Positions 1 through 7,700 of a stretch of DNA of 37,556 bases are shown one piece after another. Within the stretch, counting starts at the first letter, position 1; each line of letters opens with the position of its first letter. A program made the translations under genes and the position numbers. The notes under the pieces were generated by a model that saw only the letters and a program-made list of their open reading frames with translations, was not told the origin of the DNA and did no database searches. The stretch is from an uncultured Pseudomonadales bacterium (GTDB taxonomy: Bacteria; Pseudomonadota; Gammaproteobacteria; Pseudomonadales; Azotimanducaceae): assembly GCA_938036875.1 (NCBI GenBank), contig CALHVX010000112.1:1-37556 (forward strand), given 5' to 3'.

Positions 1-4
1 AGCG

Positions 5-526
5 ATGGAATCGTCACCCAACGCCAAAGCGCTGATCAAACATCTGAAGCTAGAGCCCCACCCAGAAGGTGGGTTTTTCGCCAGAACCTACGATGGTGGC
101 GGCCGCCCGAAGGTGCCCACCGAAGCCGGCCCACGACCGCCGATGACCAGCATTTACTACCTGCTAACCCAGGATTCGCCCATTGGGCACTTTCATTGCA
201 ACAAATCCGACATCCTGCATTTTTGGCAGGCTGGTGACCCGATTCAGTACTACCTAATTGACCCCGAGACACGCAAGCTGACGGAAGTTACCCTAGGCCC
301 AGACCTAGCGGCCGGCCAACAATTGCAGCTGGCGGTCAGCGGCGGCATCTGGAAGGCCTCATCACTCCTAGATAGCAGCATCAAGAACAACAAAGGCTAC
401 GGGCTCATCAGCGAGGCGGTCAGCCCAGGTTTTGAGTATGCCGATATGACCCTGGGCGTGGCACTAGACCTGCTCAGCCAGTTCCCCGAATATAAGAACC
501 TAATCCCTAAGCTAAGTGGAGCCTAA
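5..526 (+). CDS. Cupin superfamily protein, DUF985 type
   Basis: The 173-residue protein has the DUF985 cupin signature. An N-terminal ALIKHLKLEPHPEGGFF block is followed by a T-S-I-Y-Y-L-L strand, the HFH segment of the metal or ligand pocket, and a late PGFEYADM strand. Family members are small single-domain beta-barrels of about 150-170 residues. Some are called sugar epimerase-like, but no reaction is firmly assigned. Only four bases precede the ATG, so the start cannot be checked against upstream sequence, although the length suits the family. The stop lies 4 bp before the ATG of the monooxygenase gene, so the two are probably co-transcribed. The family is clear; the substrate is unknown. 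Confidence 0.85.
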   Translation: MESSPNAKALIKHLKLEPHPEGGFFARTYDGGGRPKVPTEAGPRPPMTSIYYLLTQDSPIGHFHCNKSDILHFWQAGDPIQYYLIDPETRKLTEVTLGPDLAAGQQLQLAVSGGIWKASSLLDSSIKNNKGYGLISEAVSPGFEYADMTLGVALDLLSQFPEYKNLIPKLSGA

Positions 527-530
527 AGCA

Positions 531-2237
531 ATGGCCAGAAAGCCCCAAGCCTACTACGACGAGATCAAAGCCAAATTCGCTGAAGAACGCGATTTGCGCC
601 TGAACTATCGACCCGAAGGGGTTGATCAATTCACCTCAGATTTTAGCGGCGACCTAGAACGCTACGGTGAAGACACCTACGCTAAAGAGTGGACCGAACG
701 TGAGCCCATCAACGATACGGTGGAGTGCTTATTTATCGGCGGCGGCTTTTCTGCGTTGTTAACATCTGCACGCTTACGCGAGCGTGGTGTTGAGAGCATC
801 CGCATTGTTGAGCGCGGTGCAGACGTGGGTGGCACTTGGTACTGGAACCGCTACCCCGGTGCCGCTTGTGATGTCGTTGCCTATGACTACCTGCCATTGC
901 TGGATGAAATGGACTACGTGCCTCGAGATCACTACGCCAAAGCGCCCGAGATTTTCGAGCACTGCCAATCTATCGCCAAAAAATACGATCTTTACGATCT
1001 TGCTGTGTTTCAAACCACCGTCACCTCAACGCGCTGGGATGAAACTGAGCAAATGTGGCACCTCGAGACCGACCGTGGTGACAAAATGAAAGCTCGCTTT
1101 GTCATCTGTGCCAACGGAACCTTATCCAAGCCTAAGCTAGCCAAGATTGCCGGCCTTGAAACCTTCGCCGGTCATTCCTTCCACACGTCTCGCTGGGACT
1201 ACGAGTACACGGGCAAAGACCTGGAAAACTTGAGCGACAAGCGCGTGGGTATCATCGGCACCGGCGCAACCGCTGTGCAAGCGGTGCCTGGATTAGCTGA
1301 ACACTCTAAAGAACTTTACGTATTTCAACGCACCCCTTCATCCATCGATATTCGCAACGATTGGCCTACAGACCCCAACTGGGCTCGAAAGCTAGAACCA
1401 GGTTGGCAAGCAAAGCGCCGCAAAAAAGCGCTAACCGAGCCGGTCCTAACGCCAGAACAGCAAGCCAAGCTTGATGCACGCACCCGGGAAGAGAAAATTC
1501 GCCATCAAGAGAATGGCAACATCGACTACATGATGGGCATACACAAACGCATCGACAAAATTGTGAAAGACCCAAAGGTGGCAGATGCCCTCAAGCCTTG
1601 GTACATGTTCATGTGTAAGCGCCCTTGCTTCCACAACGACTACCTTCCTTCATTTAACCGGCCCAACGTGCACCTAGTTGATACCCACGGCAAAGGGATC
1701 AACGAGATCACGGCCAAAGGTCCAGTGTTCGAAGACAAGGAGTACGAGCTAGATCTACTGATCTACGCCACGGGTTTCGAAATCCAAAAAACCGGGATCT
1801 ACAATCAAATCCTTGGCAAAAATGGATTAGACCTCGAAGACAAGTACCGTGAAGGCATGCGTACCATGCTGGGTATTCACACCGCGGAATTTCCAAACCT
1901 GTTCATCATGGGCGGTTACCAAGCATCGTTTCAGTTCAACCTGACCGACATGCTGCAAACCCAAGGTGACCACATTGCTGAATGTATCGCCTACGCTCGG
2001 GCCAACAATCATAAAACTATGGATGTCACTGAAGAGGCGGAAGAGTGGTGGGTGCAAGAGGTGATTAACAATCGCGGCAAAACCTCGCGCAGCGAAGAGT
2101 GCACACCCGGCTACTACAACTTTGAAGGCCAACATCAGCGCCGCCAGGACGGCAACTACAACGGCGGCTTCATACAGTATTACCGGCATATGGGTGATGT
2201 TCGCGCCAAAATGGAAGAGCACTTCACATTCGACTAG
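531..2237 (+). CDS. Baeyer-Villiger flavin monooxygenase
   Basis: This FAD- and NADPH-dependent class B monooxygenase would insert oxygen next to a ketone or oxidise a soft nucleophile in the cytoplasm. Taking the ATG at 531 (568 aa), the FAD Rossmann loop is G70-G-G-F-S-A. The GGTWYWNRYPGAACD block follows, then the fingerprint F212-x-G-xxx-H218-xxx-W222-D223. The NADPH Rossmann motif GIIGTGATA is near residue 240 and the late IYATGF block is present. A GTG at 516 is also in frame but overlaps the cupin gene. A GGAG at 518-521 is well spaced for 531. The length and the TWYWNRYPG block suit the cyclohexanone or phenylacetone monooxygenase group. The substrate cannot be read from sequence. The gene ends before a strong terminator. 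Confidence 0.93.
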   Translation: MARKPQAYYDEIKAKFAEERDLRLNYRPEGVDQFTSDFSGDLERYGEDTYAKEWTEREPINDTVECLFIGGGFSALLTSARLRERGVESIRIVERGADVGGTWYWNRYPGAACDVVAYDYLPLLDEMDYVPRDHYAKAPEIFEHCQSIAKKYDLYDLAVFQTTVTSTRWDETEQMWHLETDRGDKMKARFVICANGTLSKPKLAKIAGLETFAGHSFHTSRWDYEYTGKDLENLSDKRVGIIGTGATAVQAVPGLAEHSKELYVFQRTPSSIDIRNDWPTDPNWARKLEPGWQAKRRKKALTEPVLTPEQQAKLDARTREEKIRHQENGNIDYMMGIHKRIDKIVKDPKVADALKPWYMFMCKRPCFHNDYLPSFNRPNVHLVDTHGKGINEITAKGPVFEDKEYELDLLIYATGFEIQKTGIYNQILGKNGLDLEDKYREGMRTMLGIHTAEFPNLFIMGGYQASFQFNLTDMLQTQGDHIAECIAYARANNHKTMDVTEEAEEWWVQEVINNRGKTSRSEECTPGYYNFEGQHQRRQDGNYNGGFIQYYRHMGDVRAKMEEHFTFD

Positions 2238-2257
2238 ACGCCGGCAGCTAACGCCAG

Positions 2258-2282
2258 GCCAGCCCGCAACGGGCTGGCTTTT
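2258..2282 (+). terminator. Rho-independent terminator after the monooxygenase
   Basis: A perfect 9-bp GC-rich stem (GCCAGCCCG at 2258-2266 pairing with CGGGCTGGC at 2270-2278) encloses a CAA loop and is followed directly by TTTT. It starts 20 bp after the monooxygenase stop and ends the cupin-monooxygenase unit. Confidence 0.9.
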
Positions 2283-2496
2283 CGCGCTGCTTCCACCCAT
2301 TGACGCCATCGAACGTCTACAAAAATCCTCACCAAAGTTTGCGCTAGTCCACAGGTTGAACCCCTAACCCAGGCATAGCGTGACAAACTACCAGCACCAA
2401 AAGCGCCAACCAGCGACAATTTCCCGCCTAGCTTCACAGACGCCTGCAACGCAGAACTGTAAAGCAAGTTAGACAACACTTTGAGGTAGGGATGCC

Positions 2497-4095
2497 ATGT
2501 CGTTCGAAGGGCTGTATCAAGTGATTATCTCGCTCGCTGTTATCGCGTTGTTGCTGGCAAACCGTCAGCGCCAAGGCCTATACGGTGGAGGCAAAGTCTT
2601 CTTTGGCCTTTGCTTCTGTGCAGTGGCCTACGTATCCGCGGCTTTTTATCCCCAAGGTGGCCCTGTCGCCGCGAGCATCCAAGCACTCAGCTTCGCTATG
2701 CTCCCGCCTTTGTACTTTTGCAACACCAAACAATTTACCAACCTTGCATTGCCCAATTGGCAATCGCTGCGCGCTTTTGCACTTGGTGTGCCATTGTTGC
2801 TCGCCATCAACAGCACTGTAGTGCTGATGGAAGCGAAGAACCCAACCAACATCCAAGCAACGCTCTACGGCCCAACGGTTTGGGTTGGCTACGGCTTCGG
2901 TGTCCTTAGTATCGGCATCGGCCTATGGCGTTTCATTGGCACCCCAAGACAACGCGACACCTTGTTGATGATGATGTTACTGCCAGCGGTTTTGATTGCT
3001 GCCGACATTTTGCAACGCCAAAGCGTTCTACCCACTAACACCATCGCCGGTTTGTTTGCCCTGAGCTTAGCCTACATCCTGCTCTTCAATCGACGCGCTA
3101 ACGGCGGCAACGTTCGACCCGTCCCTCGCAGCGCCCTAGTGGATCAAGTGCAAGATCTGCTCGTTGTCCTTGATCCGATGCAGCGCATCATCGACTACAA
3201 TCATGCCGCCACCGAATGGTTAGCGCGCGATGAGAAAAGCTTGATTGGTGAACCTGCTCGACAAAACCTACCCCAGCCCTTGGTTGATGCTTTGGTTAAC
3301 AACGACAACGGTCCTATTGTTATGCCCTGGTCACATCCAAGTTCGACAAAAGCAGGCGAGCGTTGGTTTGAAGCTCATATCTCAACCTTAATCGTGGACA
3401 AAGAGCCAAACGGACAATTGTTGTTGCTAAGAGACATTACTCGTCGACGTCGAGCAGAAATGGCGCTAGCAGAAAAACAAGAGGAGCTGGAAACCGCAAA
3501 CGAGCATCTCGAACAGCTGGCGAACACCGATGGTCTGACCGGCATTGCAAATCGTCGCCACACTATGGCGCAACTAGACATCGAGCTAGAACGACATCGA
3601 CGCTCCGGGCTTACATTGGGCTTGCTGTTGCTAGATCTCGATCATTTCAAGCGGGTTAACGACGACCACGGCCACGCAACCGGAGATCTAGTGTTGGTGG
3701 AAGCCACAAAATCCATGGTCAACACTGCCAGAGAAAACGATTGTATTGGTCGAATCGGCGGCGAAGAGTTTGCGATCTTAGTGGTGGATGCAACACCGGA
3801 AGGTCCAGCAATACTGGCCGAACGGATAAGACAAAACATAGCGGCTCTTAACATTACCTCAGATGCTGGCGTTGCCGTACCGATAAGCACTAGCATCGGC
3901 TGCGTGCAGTACCGCGGCGGTCGAGTTGATGGTCCAACGTTAATGGCAATCGCAGACCAAGCGTTATACGAAGCGAAAGACGGTGGTCGCAACCAAGTCC
4001 AATGCGCCGTCTACCAACCGCTACCCAACGCAAACTACAGCGCACGAGAGGTCACTGCGAGCAAAGAGCCGTGCAACGACAGCCTCGCCGGCTAA
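2497..4095 (+). CDS. Membrane diguanylate cyclase (7TM sensor, PAS, GGDEF)
   Basis: This 532-residue enzyme should make cyclic di-GMP from two GTP. About seven hydrophobic segments fill residues 1-200, resembling the histidine-kinase 7TM sensory domain. A PAS-like domain follows (about 210-310: QDLLVVLDPMQRIIDYNHAA), then a short coiled-coil linker rich in E, A and L (about 320-345). The GGDEF domain runs from about 350 to 510. The active-site loop is G421-G-E-E-F, a catalytically competent variant. R412-E-N-D415 sits five residues ahead of it and forms a canonical RxxD inhibitory site, so product feedback is likely. The gene stands alone after a terminator and has a plausible ribosome site (GGTAGGG) before the ATG. 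No EAL or HD-GYP domain is present. Confidence 0.93.
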   Translation: MSFEGLYQVIISLAVIALLLANRQRQGLYGGGKVFFGLCFCAVAYVSAAFYPQGGPVAASIQALSFAMLPPLYFCNTKQFTNLALPNWQSLRAFALGVPLLLAINSTVVLMEAKNPTNIQATLYGPTVWVGYGFGVLSIGIGLWRFIGTPRQRDTLLMMMLLPAVLIAADILQRQSVLPTNTIAGLFALSLAYILLFNRRANGGNVRPVPRSALVDQVQDLLVVLDPMQRIIDYNHAATEWLARDEKSLIGEPARQNLPQPLVDALVNNDNGPIVMPWSHPSSTKAGERWFEAHISTLIVDKEPNGQLLLLRDITRRRRAEMALAEKQEELETANEHLEQLANTDGLTGIANRRHTMAQLDIELERHRRSGLTLGLLLLDLDHFKRVNDDHGHATGDLVLVEATKSMVNTARENDCIGRIGGEEFAILVVDATPEGPAILAERIRQNIAALNITSDAGVAVPISTSIGCVQYRGGRVDGPTLMAIADQALYEAKDGGRNQVQCAVYQPLPNANYSAREVTASKEPCNDSLAG

Positions 4096-4158
4096 CCCAA
4101 CTACGCATACCCGCCAAACTCCGTTACCATCGCTCTTTGAATAACCACCTGAGCGCAA

Positions 4159-4968
4159 ATGCAGACACAACTCATAGCACTGGACATTGATGGCACCCTA
4201 ATTCGCCCAGGTGCACACCACGCCGATCTACCAGATGCCGACATGACAGACGTCATCGCTCGGCTCATCAAGAAAGGCGTTCAGGTTATATTGGCATCGG
4301 GCCGAATGTACCCGGGCACCCACCACGTGGCGAAACATCTGGGTGTGACCCACCCGTTGATTTGCCAGCAAGGTGCTTCTATGCACAACTTAGACGGCAG
4401 CTTGTCACGACGCTTCACCATCGACCCGATCATCGCTGAAGAGCTAGTGGCTTTTGCCATCGAAGAAAACCGACCTTACGCCTGGTTTGACGCACAGCGG
4501 TATCTAGTCTCTGAGCCAAACGATGCCTCAGATTTTTTTGCTGCGGTGTCCGGCGTCAGCGTCGAGCATCATACCGACCCGAAAAACTCAGGCGTAATCG
4601 CAACAGGTATCGACATCATCAGCAACACCGAAGAAGCCAACGGCATCCATCAGCGGCTAATGGAAAGGTATGGAGATCGGGTTGAATTGCTCAATTTTAA
4701 AACCGTAACCGGAATACACTCCCCGCAAGCAAGCAAGGGTAATGCGCTTGCCTTTGCCGCCGCCAAGCTCGGTATCCAGGCCGAGAACGTGCTGGCGATA
4801 GGTGACAGCGTCAACGATGTGTCCATGCTGCAGTGGGCGGGACAAGGGGTTGCCCCGGAGCATTGTGATGACTATGCCCGCGCTGCGGCCGATGTCATTG
4901 TGCCTGGCTCAAACGTTGATGGCGTCTGCGAGCGACTAGTGCAAGCTCTTAATCAACTTCCAAGTTAG
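4159..4968 (+). CDS. Cof-type HAD-IIB phosphatase
   Basis: This 269-residue cytoplasmic phosphatase begins with the motif I sequence LIALDIDGTL (nucleophile D and acid/base D). ILASGR forms motif II. The motif III/IV block is KGNALAFAAAKLG followed by VLAIGDSVNDVSML, which is the Cof/YbiV signature. A large alpha/beta cap lies between motifs II and III. Relatives dephosphorylate sugar phosphates, FMN or pyridoxal phosphate, so the substrate is left open. Its 3' end overlaps by 20 bp the 3' end of the dehalogenase on the opposite strand. Confidence 0.9.
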   Translation: MQTQLIALDIDGTLIRPGAHHADLPDADMTDVIARLIKKGVQVILASGRMYPGTHHVAKHLGVTHPLICQQGASMHNLDGSLSRRFTIDPIIAEELVAFAIEENRPYAWFDAQRYLVSEPNDASDFFAAVSGVSVEHHTDPKNSGVIATGIDIISNTEEANGIHQRLMERYGDRVELLNFKTVTGIHSPQASKGNALAFAAAKLGIQAENVLAIGDSVNDVSMLQWAGQGVAPEHCDDYARAAADVIVPGSNVDGVCERLVQALNQLPS

Positions 4969-6004
4969 CGTTGATGAAATCGATGACTATTTTTGACAAC
5001 TCTACAGGGACATCGTCTTGAATAAAGTGCGCTCCACCTTTTACCAAAGTGTGAGGTTGCCCTTTGGCGCCCGGCACAACCTTCTGCCAAACCTCATCAC
5101 GCCCAGCCATTAGTTTATCGTCTGTTCCGTATGCGGTCAGAAACGGTTTATCCCATGTAGCGTAAAACTCATCTATCACACGCTGGTTTTGTCGAAGATG
5201 ACTCGCTACCAAGGTTGGAAACGCGCGGACGCCAGCGGCGTATTCCTCGGTTGGGAATGGAGCGGCATAGCCGTTCAGATCTTCATCGCTCAATACTCGC
5301 GTGGTACCTCTTTGAAACGCTGCAGCGTAGTCAATGCTTTCGGCATGAATGGTGTAGGCAACGTACTCTTGAAAGCTATATCCACTGGGGTCTAACGCTT
5401 GCACGTCCCCTTCGCTCCAAACCAACAACTGAAGAGCCGGATAACCCAACCAACCTAGTATGCCCGGTGCAGCCGGAAGCGTGCCATTGGACAGCACAAT
5501 CCGCTCAAACCTTGACGGCCGCTCAGCAACAACGCGCAACCCAATGTTACTCCCCCAGTCCTGGCCGAAAAAAGTAGCGTTTTTAAGCGCTAACTCATCG
5601 ACAAAATTTGTCATCACATCGATGTGCATTTGGTAGTTGTGATCGCTTGTCTTCAACGGCTTATCAGATTTACCAAAACCCACGTTGTCCGGGGCGATCA
5701 CCCTGAATCCTGCGCTCGCCAGAATCGGAATCATATGTCTGTATAGATAGCTCCAAGACGGCTGTCCATGCATCAACAAAACTACCTGACCATCACGGGG
5801 TCCCTCATCAACATAGTGAATTCGATAACCCAGACTATTCACATAGTTCGCTGAAAATGGGTAGTCAGGGAGATTTTCAAACGCCTCATCAGGCGTCCGA
5901 ATGACCTCGCCCACGGACCATTCTTCTGATGCCTGCGAGAGCACAACAAAGATGGTTAACGCCAGCAAGACTAACGCGGTGAAAAAGCTAATTTTTTTCA
6001 GCAT
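4949..6004 (-). CDS. Exported haloalkane dehalogenase-like alpha/beta hydrolase
   Basis: With the ATG at 6004 the protein has 351 residues. A TTG at 6010 is also in frame. A typical signal peptide (KK, then a hydrophobic stretch ending near S-Q-A-S at 23-26) precedes an alpha/beta-hydrolase fold. H79-G-Q-P is the oxyanion-side motif. G-Q-D149-W150-G-S holds the nucleophilic Asp and the adjacent halide-binding Trp that mark haloalkane dehalogenases. GTD295-D follows a beta strand and is the likely acid, and H326 in GAHFIQDD is the catalytic base. The acid position suits subfamily I. The predicted reaction is hydrolysis of haloalkanes to alcohol and halide, acting in the periplasm if exported. 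Epoxide hydrolase is less likely because of the D-W pair. It is divergent from a TetR gene, with an operator-like palindrome 18 bp before the start. Confidence 0.85.
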   Translation of the reverse strand: MLKKISFFTALVLLALTIFVVLSQASEEWSVGEVIRTPDEAFENLPDYPFSANYVNSLGYRIHYVDEGPRDGQVVLLMHGQPSWSYLYRHMIPILASAGFRVIAPDNVGFGKSDKPLKTSDHNYQMHIDVMTNFVDELALKNATFFGQDWGSNIGLRVVAERPSRFERIVLSNGTLPAAPGILGWLGYPALQLLVWSEGDVQALDPSGYSFQEYVAYTIHAESIDYAAAFQRGTTRVLSDEDLNGYAAPFPTEEYAAGVRAFPTLVASHLRQNQRVIDEFYATWDKPFLTAYGTDDKLMAGRDEVWQKVVPGAKGQPHTLVKGGAHFIQDDVPVELSKIVIDFINANLEVD

Positions 6005-6022
6005 AAACAAATCACTTTAATA

Positions 6023-6034
6023 GACTGTTCAGTC
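6023..6034. promoter_or_regulatory. Putative TetR operator, dehalogenase side
   Basis: GACTGTTCAGTC has 5-bp arms around a central TT. It lies 18 bp upstream of the dehalogenase ATG. It shares the core G-w-CTGTTCAG-w-C with the palindrome at 6273-6286, with compensating changes in both arms, as expected for two sites of one dimeric repressor. Confidence 0.7.
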
Positions 6035-6222
6035 ACATTATTAGCCCTAGGAGAATCTGCGGTCAATTACTATTTGGTGGTTTAGCCCCGTTTTCAGAAT
6101 CCGGAGAAGGACAAGGAGTAAAACGCAAAGCGCAATCGGTATGGGTGTACCGCCAGTCCGTTCATACAAAATATGGCGCAAAAAGCTCTACTCGTTGGCG
6201 AGCCCTCCAACCATCAGCAGTG

Positions 6223-6244
6223 GATCAGCAACAAAATGCTGATC
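6223..6244. repeat. Inverted repeat, 8-bp arms
   Basis: GATCAGCA (6223-6230) and TGCTGATC (6237-6244) flank a six-base loop inside the divergent promoter region. No T-run follows, so it is not a standard terminator. It could be a second regulator site or chance. Confidence 0.45.
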
Positions 6245-6272
6245 AATCGGTGAGCTGATGGCTTGATAGGAT

Positions 6273-6286
6273 GGTCTGTTCAGACC
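6273..6286. promoter_or_regulatory. Putative TetR operator, tetR side
   Basis: GGTCTGTTCAGACC is a palindrome with perfect 6-bp arms around TT. It is 26 bp upstream of the TetR start codon, a position suited to autorepression. Its core matches the site at 6023-6034. Confidence 0.72.
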
Positions 6287-6312
6287 CTCCCTAAGGCATT
6301 AGTATTGTATTT

Positions 6313-6903
6313 ATGAAACGAGGAAGACCAAAACAGTTCGACGATAACGAGGTGCTTGCACTCGCCATGCAAGTGTTTTGGCGCCAAGGTTATGAGGCGA
6401 CGTCACTGGACGACTTGGTTGAGGCCATGGGGATACCCCGGCAAAGCCTATACCGAACCTTTACAGACAAGCGCACCCTGTTCCTAAAATCGCTGCACTA
6501 CTACGACAAGAATGTCATGGATCCCGTGCTCGAAACATTGAAGGCAGAGGGTCCTGCGATCAACAACCTGCGAAACTTGTTCGAAATTTGGCGCAGGTCT
6601 GTCAGCGCGCCTGAACGCATGGGCTGTTTACTCGTAAACACCGCCTCACAGGTGGCGTCTGACGACAAAGAAGTCATCAAATTGTTGCAAGCCAGTCAAC
6701 GACGAGGCGTCAAGGCGTTCGAAAGCGCAGTGCGGCGTGCTCAATCCGAGGGCGATGTGGCTACGTCCATAAACCCTACCGCTGTTTCTCGCACTATAGG
6801 CACGATTGTTCATGGTTTGCTTGGCATGTCGCGTAGCGGCATGTCCGCACCGTTTCGAGATGACGTGCTCGCTACAATACCGGCTCTGCTAGGGATCGAC
6901 TAG
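6313..6903 (+). CDS. TetR/AcrR family transcriptional regulator
   Basis: This 196-residue DNA-binding protein opens with the common KRGRPKQFD arm. The helix-turn-helix covers about residues 10-55 (ALAMQVFWRQGYEATSLDDL, then GIPRQSLYRTFTDKRTLF). The C-terminal half is a ligand-binding and dimerisation domain of the TetR_C type. It is divergent from the exported dehalogenase, and the 308-bp intergenic region carries one matching palindrome near each start. It probably represses both itself and the dehalogenase, with release by a halogenated compound or its product; that ligand is inference. The ribosome site is weak, with only an AAGG about 15 bases before the ATG. Confidence 0.92.
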   Translation: MKRGRPKQFDDNEVLALAMQVFWRQGYEATSLDDLVEAMGIPRQSLYRTFTDKRTLFLKSLHYYDKNVMDPVLETLKAEGPAINNLRNLFEIWRRSVSAPERMGCLLVNTASQVASDDKEVIKLLQASQRRGVKAFESAVRRAQSEGDVATSINPTAVSRTIGTIVHGLLGMSRSGMSAPFRDDVLATIPALLGID

Positions 6904-6953
6904 CGAGTCGTTGACTCTACGCCGACACAAATTTCAACCATGCGTTGCGATGC

Positions 6954-6987
6954 CAAGCCCTGGGTTACAAGCCCTGGGTTACAAGCC
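6954..6987. repeat. 14-bp tandem repeat, 2.4 copies
   Basis: The unit CAAGCCCTGGGTTA occurs at 6954-6967 and 6968-6981, followed by a partial CAAGCC. It lies between the convergent tetR and peroxiredoxin-like genes. No function is evident. Confidence 0.8.
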
Positions 6988-7063
6988 ATCGCTTCCGCGC
7001 CGTTCTCCCCTGATGTTTTAGCCAATCAACGCTGCCTTGTGATCTCTAGCTGCAAGATTTATT

Positions 7064-7081
7064 ATGTGACCATACAGTCAT
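7064..7081 (+). promoter_or_regulatory. Orphan operator-like palindrome
   Basis: ATGTGACCATACAGTCAT matches, at 16 of 18 positions, the reverse complement of the site at 8150-8167 in front of the MAPEG gene. TGAC and GTCA form the symmetric arms. A consensus-like TATAAT follows at 7081-7086, overlapping its last base. The site lies between two convergent genes, so no annotated gene starts from it. Confidence 0.55.
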
Positions 7082-7177
7082 ATAATAGCGATCTCGGAGA
7101 TAGATCTACAAACCTAAACGCATAGATTAAGAAGATCAGGGACACAACCTAGCGAGCGCTTTATATAGCCTGCTCTT

Positions 7178-7648
7178 TCAAGAGGTTAGAGCTTGCATCA
7201 GCGTCAGGGTTTCAGCGGGGTCCATTCTACCTAGTGGCGAATTGCTATAGGTAGAAGCCATTACCCGCCCTTCTTTGGTGAGAATGAACTCAGACGGTTG
7301 TATGTGATCTCGCCGTTCATCCCACCAAGCACCAATAGCATTGCCATCGGCTCGCGTCATGCTGTGCGCTACCGGAAAGCTTAGCGGAGCAGCTACTTTT
7401 GCGGTTTCCTCTTCAGTATCGACCGTACCGGCGTAGATACTAAAGCCAAGTGACACCAGTGCCTCATGACGTTCTTCATAGCCATCTAACAGACGGCGGC
7501 AATAAGGTCACCAGTGCCCACGGTAAAACAATACGATGGCGTAATCGGTGGCTATATCATCTGGCAAATCCAGCACACCGCCACCAACCGTTTGCAGGCT
7601 GAGCTTTGGAAAGATATCACCAGGTCCCAACTTCGCAATCGTACTCAT
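7178..7648 (-). CDS. Peroxiredoxin-like selenoprotein (in-frame TGA at 7508-7510 read as Sec47)
   Basis: The frame runs from ATG at 7648 to TGA at 7178-7180, 156 residues, with one internal TGA at codon 47. The N-terminal part shows a thioredoxin-fold start (LGPGDIFPKLSLQTVGG) and strand AIVLFYRGHW, then the TGA, then PYCRRLL. Family members read YRGxWCPYC here, so the TGA replaces the peroxidatic Cys and gives a U-x-x-C motif. Downstream, GAWWDERRDHIQPSEF and STYSNSPLGRMDP are typical of the AhpC/TSA-like redoxin family. A SECIS-like hairpin follows the TGA. The likely role is thiol-dependent reduction of peroxides. The gene starts 52 bp after the MAPEG gene, probably in one operon. A nonsense mutation or sequencing error is the alternative, but both flanks are intact and the stop falls on the one catalytic codon. 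Only part of it (7178-7456) is visible to ordinary ORF calling. Confidence 0.83.
7481..7507 (-). promoter_or_regulatory. Candidate bacterial SECIS element
   Basis: Immediately 3' of the TGA on the minus strand, a 10-nt spacer leads into GCCGTC (7497-7492), loop TGTTA (7491-7487) and GATGGC (7486-7481). This forms a six-pair stem including one G-U. The loop starts 16 nt after the UGA and has G at its second position. Both fit, as I recall it, the published bacterial SECIS model (loop 16-37 nt from UGA, G among the first two loop bases). Confidence 0.68.
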
Positions 7649-7700
7649 ACGCAGACCCAATTTGACAAGGTTCGTTTCACCCAGAGTTTTGCTGCACAGA

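Larger units (their letters stand above)
6005..6312. other. Divergent promoter region between dehalogenase and TetR genes
   Basis: This 308-bp region between divergent genes holds two related palindromes, one near each start codon, and one 8-bp hairpin. I find no convincing ORF in it. Both promoters should lie here, but their -35 and -10 boxes are not clear enough to mark. Confidence 0.6.

Noticed and set aside
1827-2309. 160-residue minus-strand ORF over the monooxygenase 3' end
   Set aside because: It is antisense to conserved monooxygenase codons and would run through the terminator. No family is recognised.
6223-6244. Terminator in the dehalogenase-tetR space
   Set aside because: There is no T-run and no gene ends there. 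It is kept only as an inverted repeat.
7178-7456. A short hypothetical ORF starting at 7456 on the minus strand
   Set aside because: It is only the C-terminal two thirds of the peroxiredoxin-like gene; the same frame continues upstream through one TGA to the family's normal start.
7178-7648. Pseudogene caused by a nonsense mutation
   Set aside because: The frame is otherwise intact, there is no other stop or frameshift, and the TGA falls exactly on the catalytic Cys codon. A random nonsense mutation would hardly choose that codon. It stays the main alternative until sel genes are checked.
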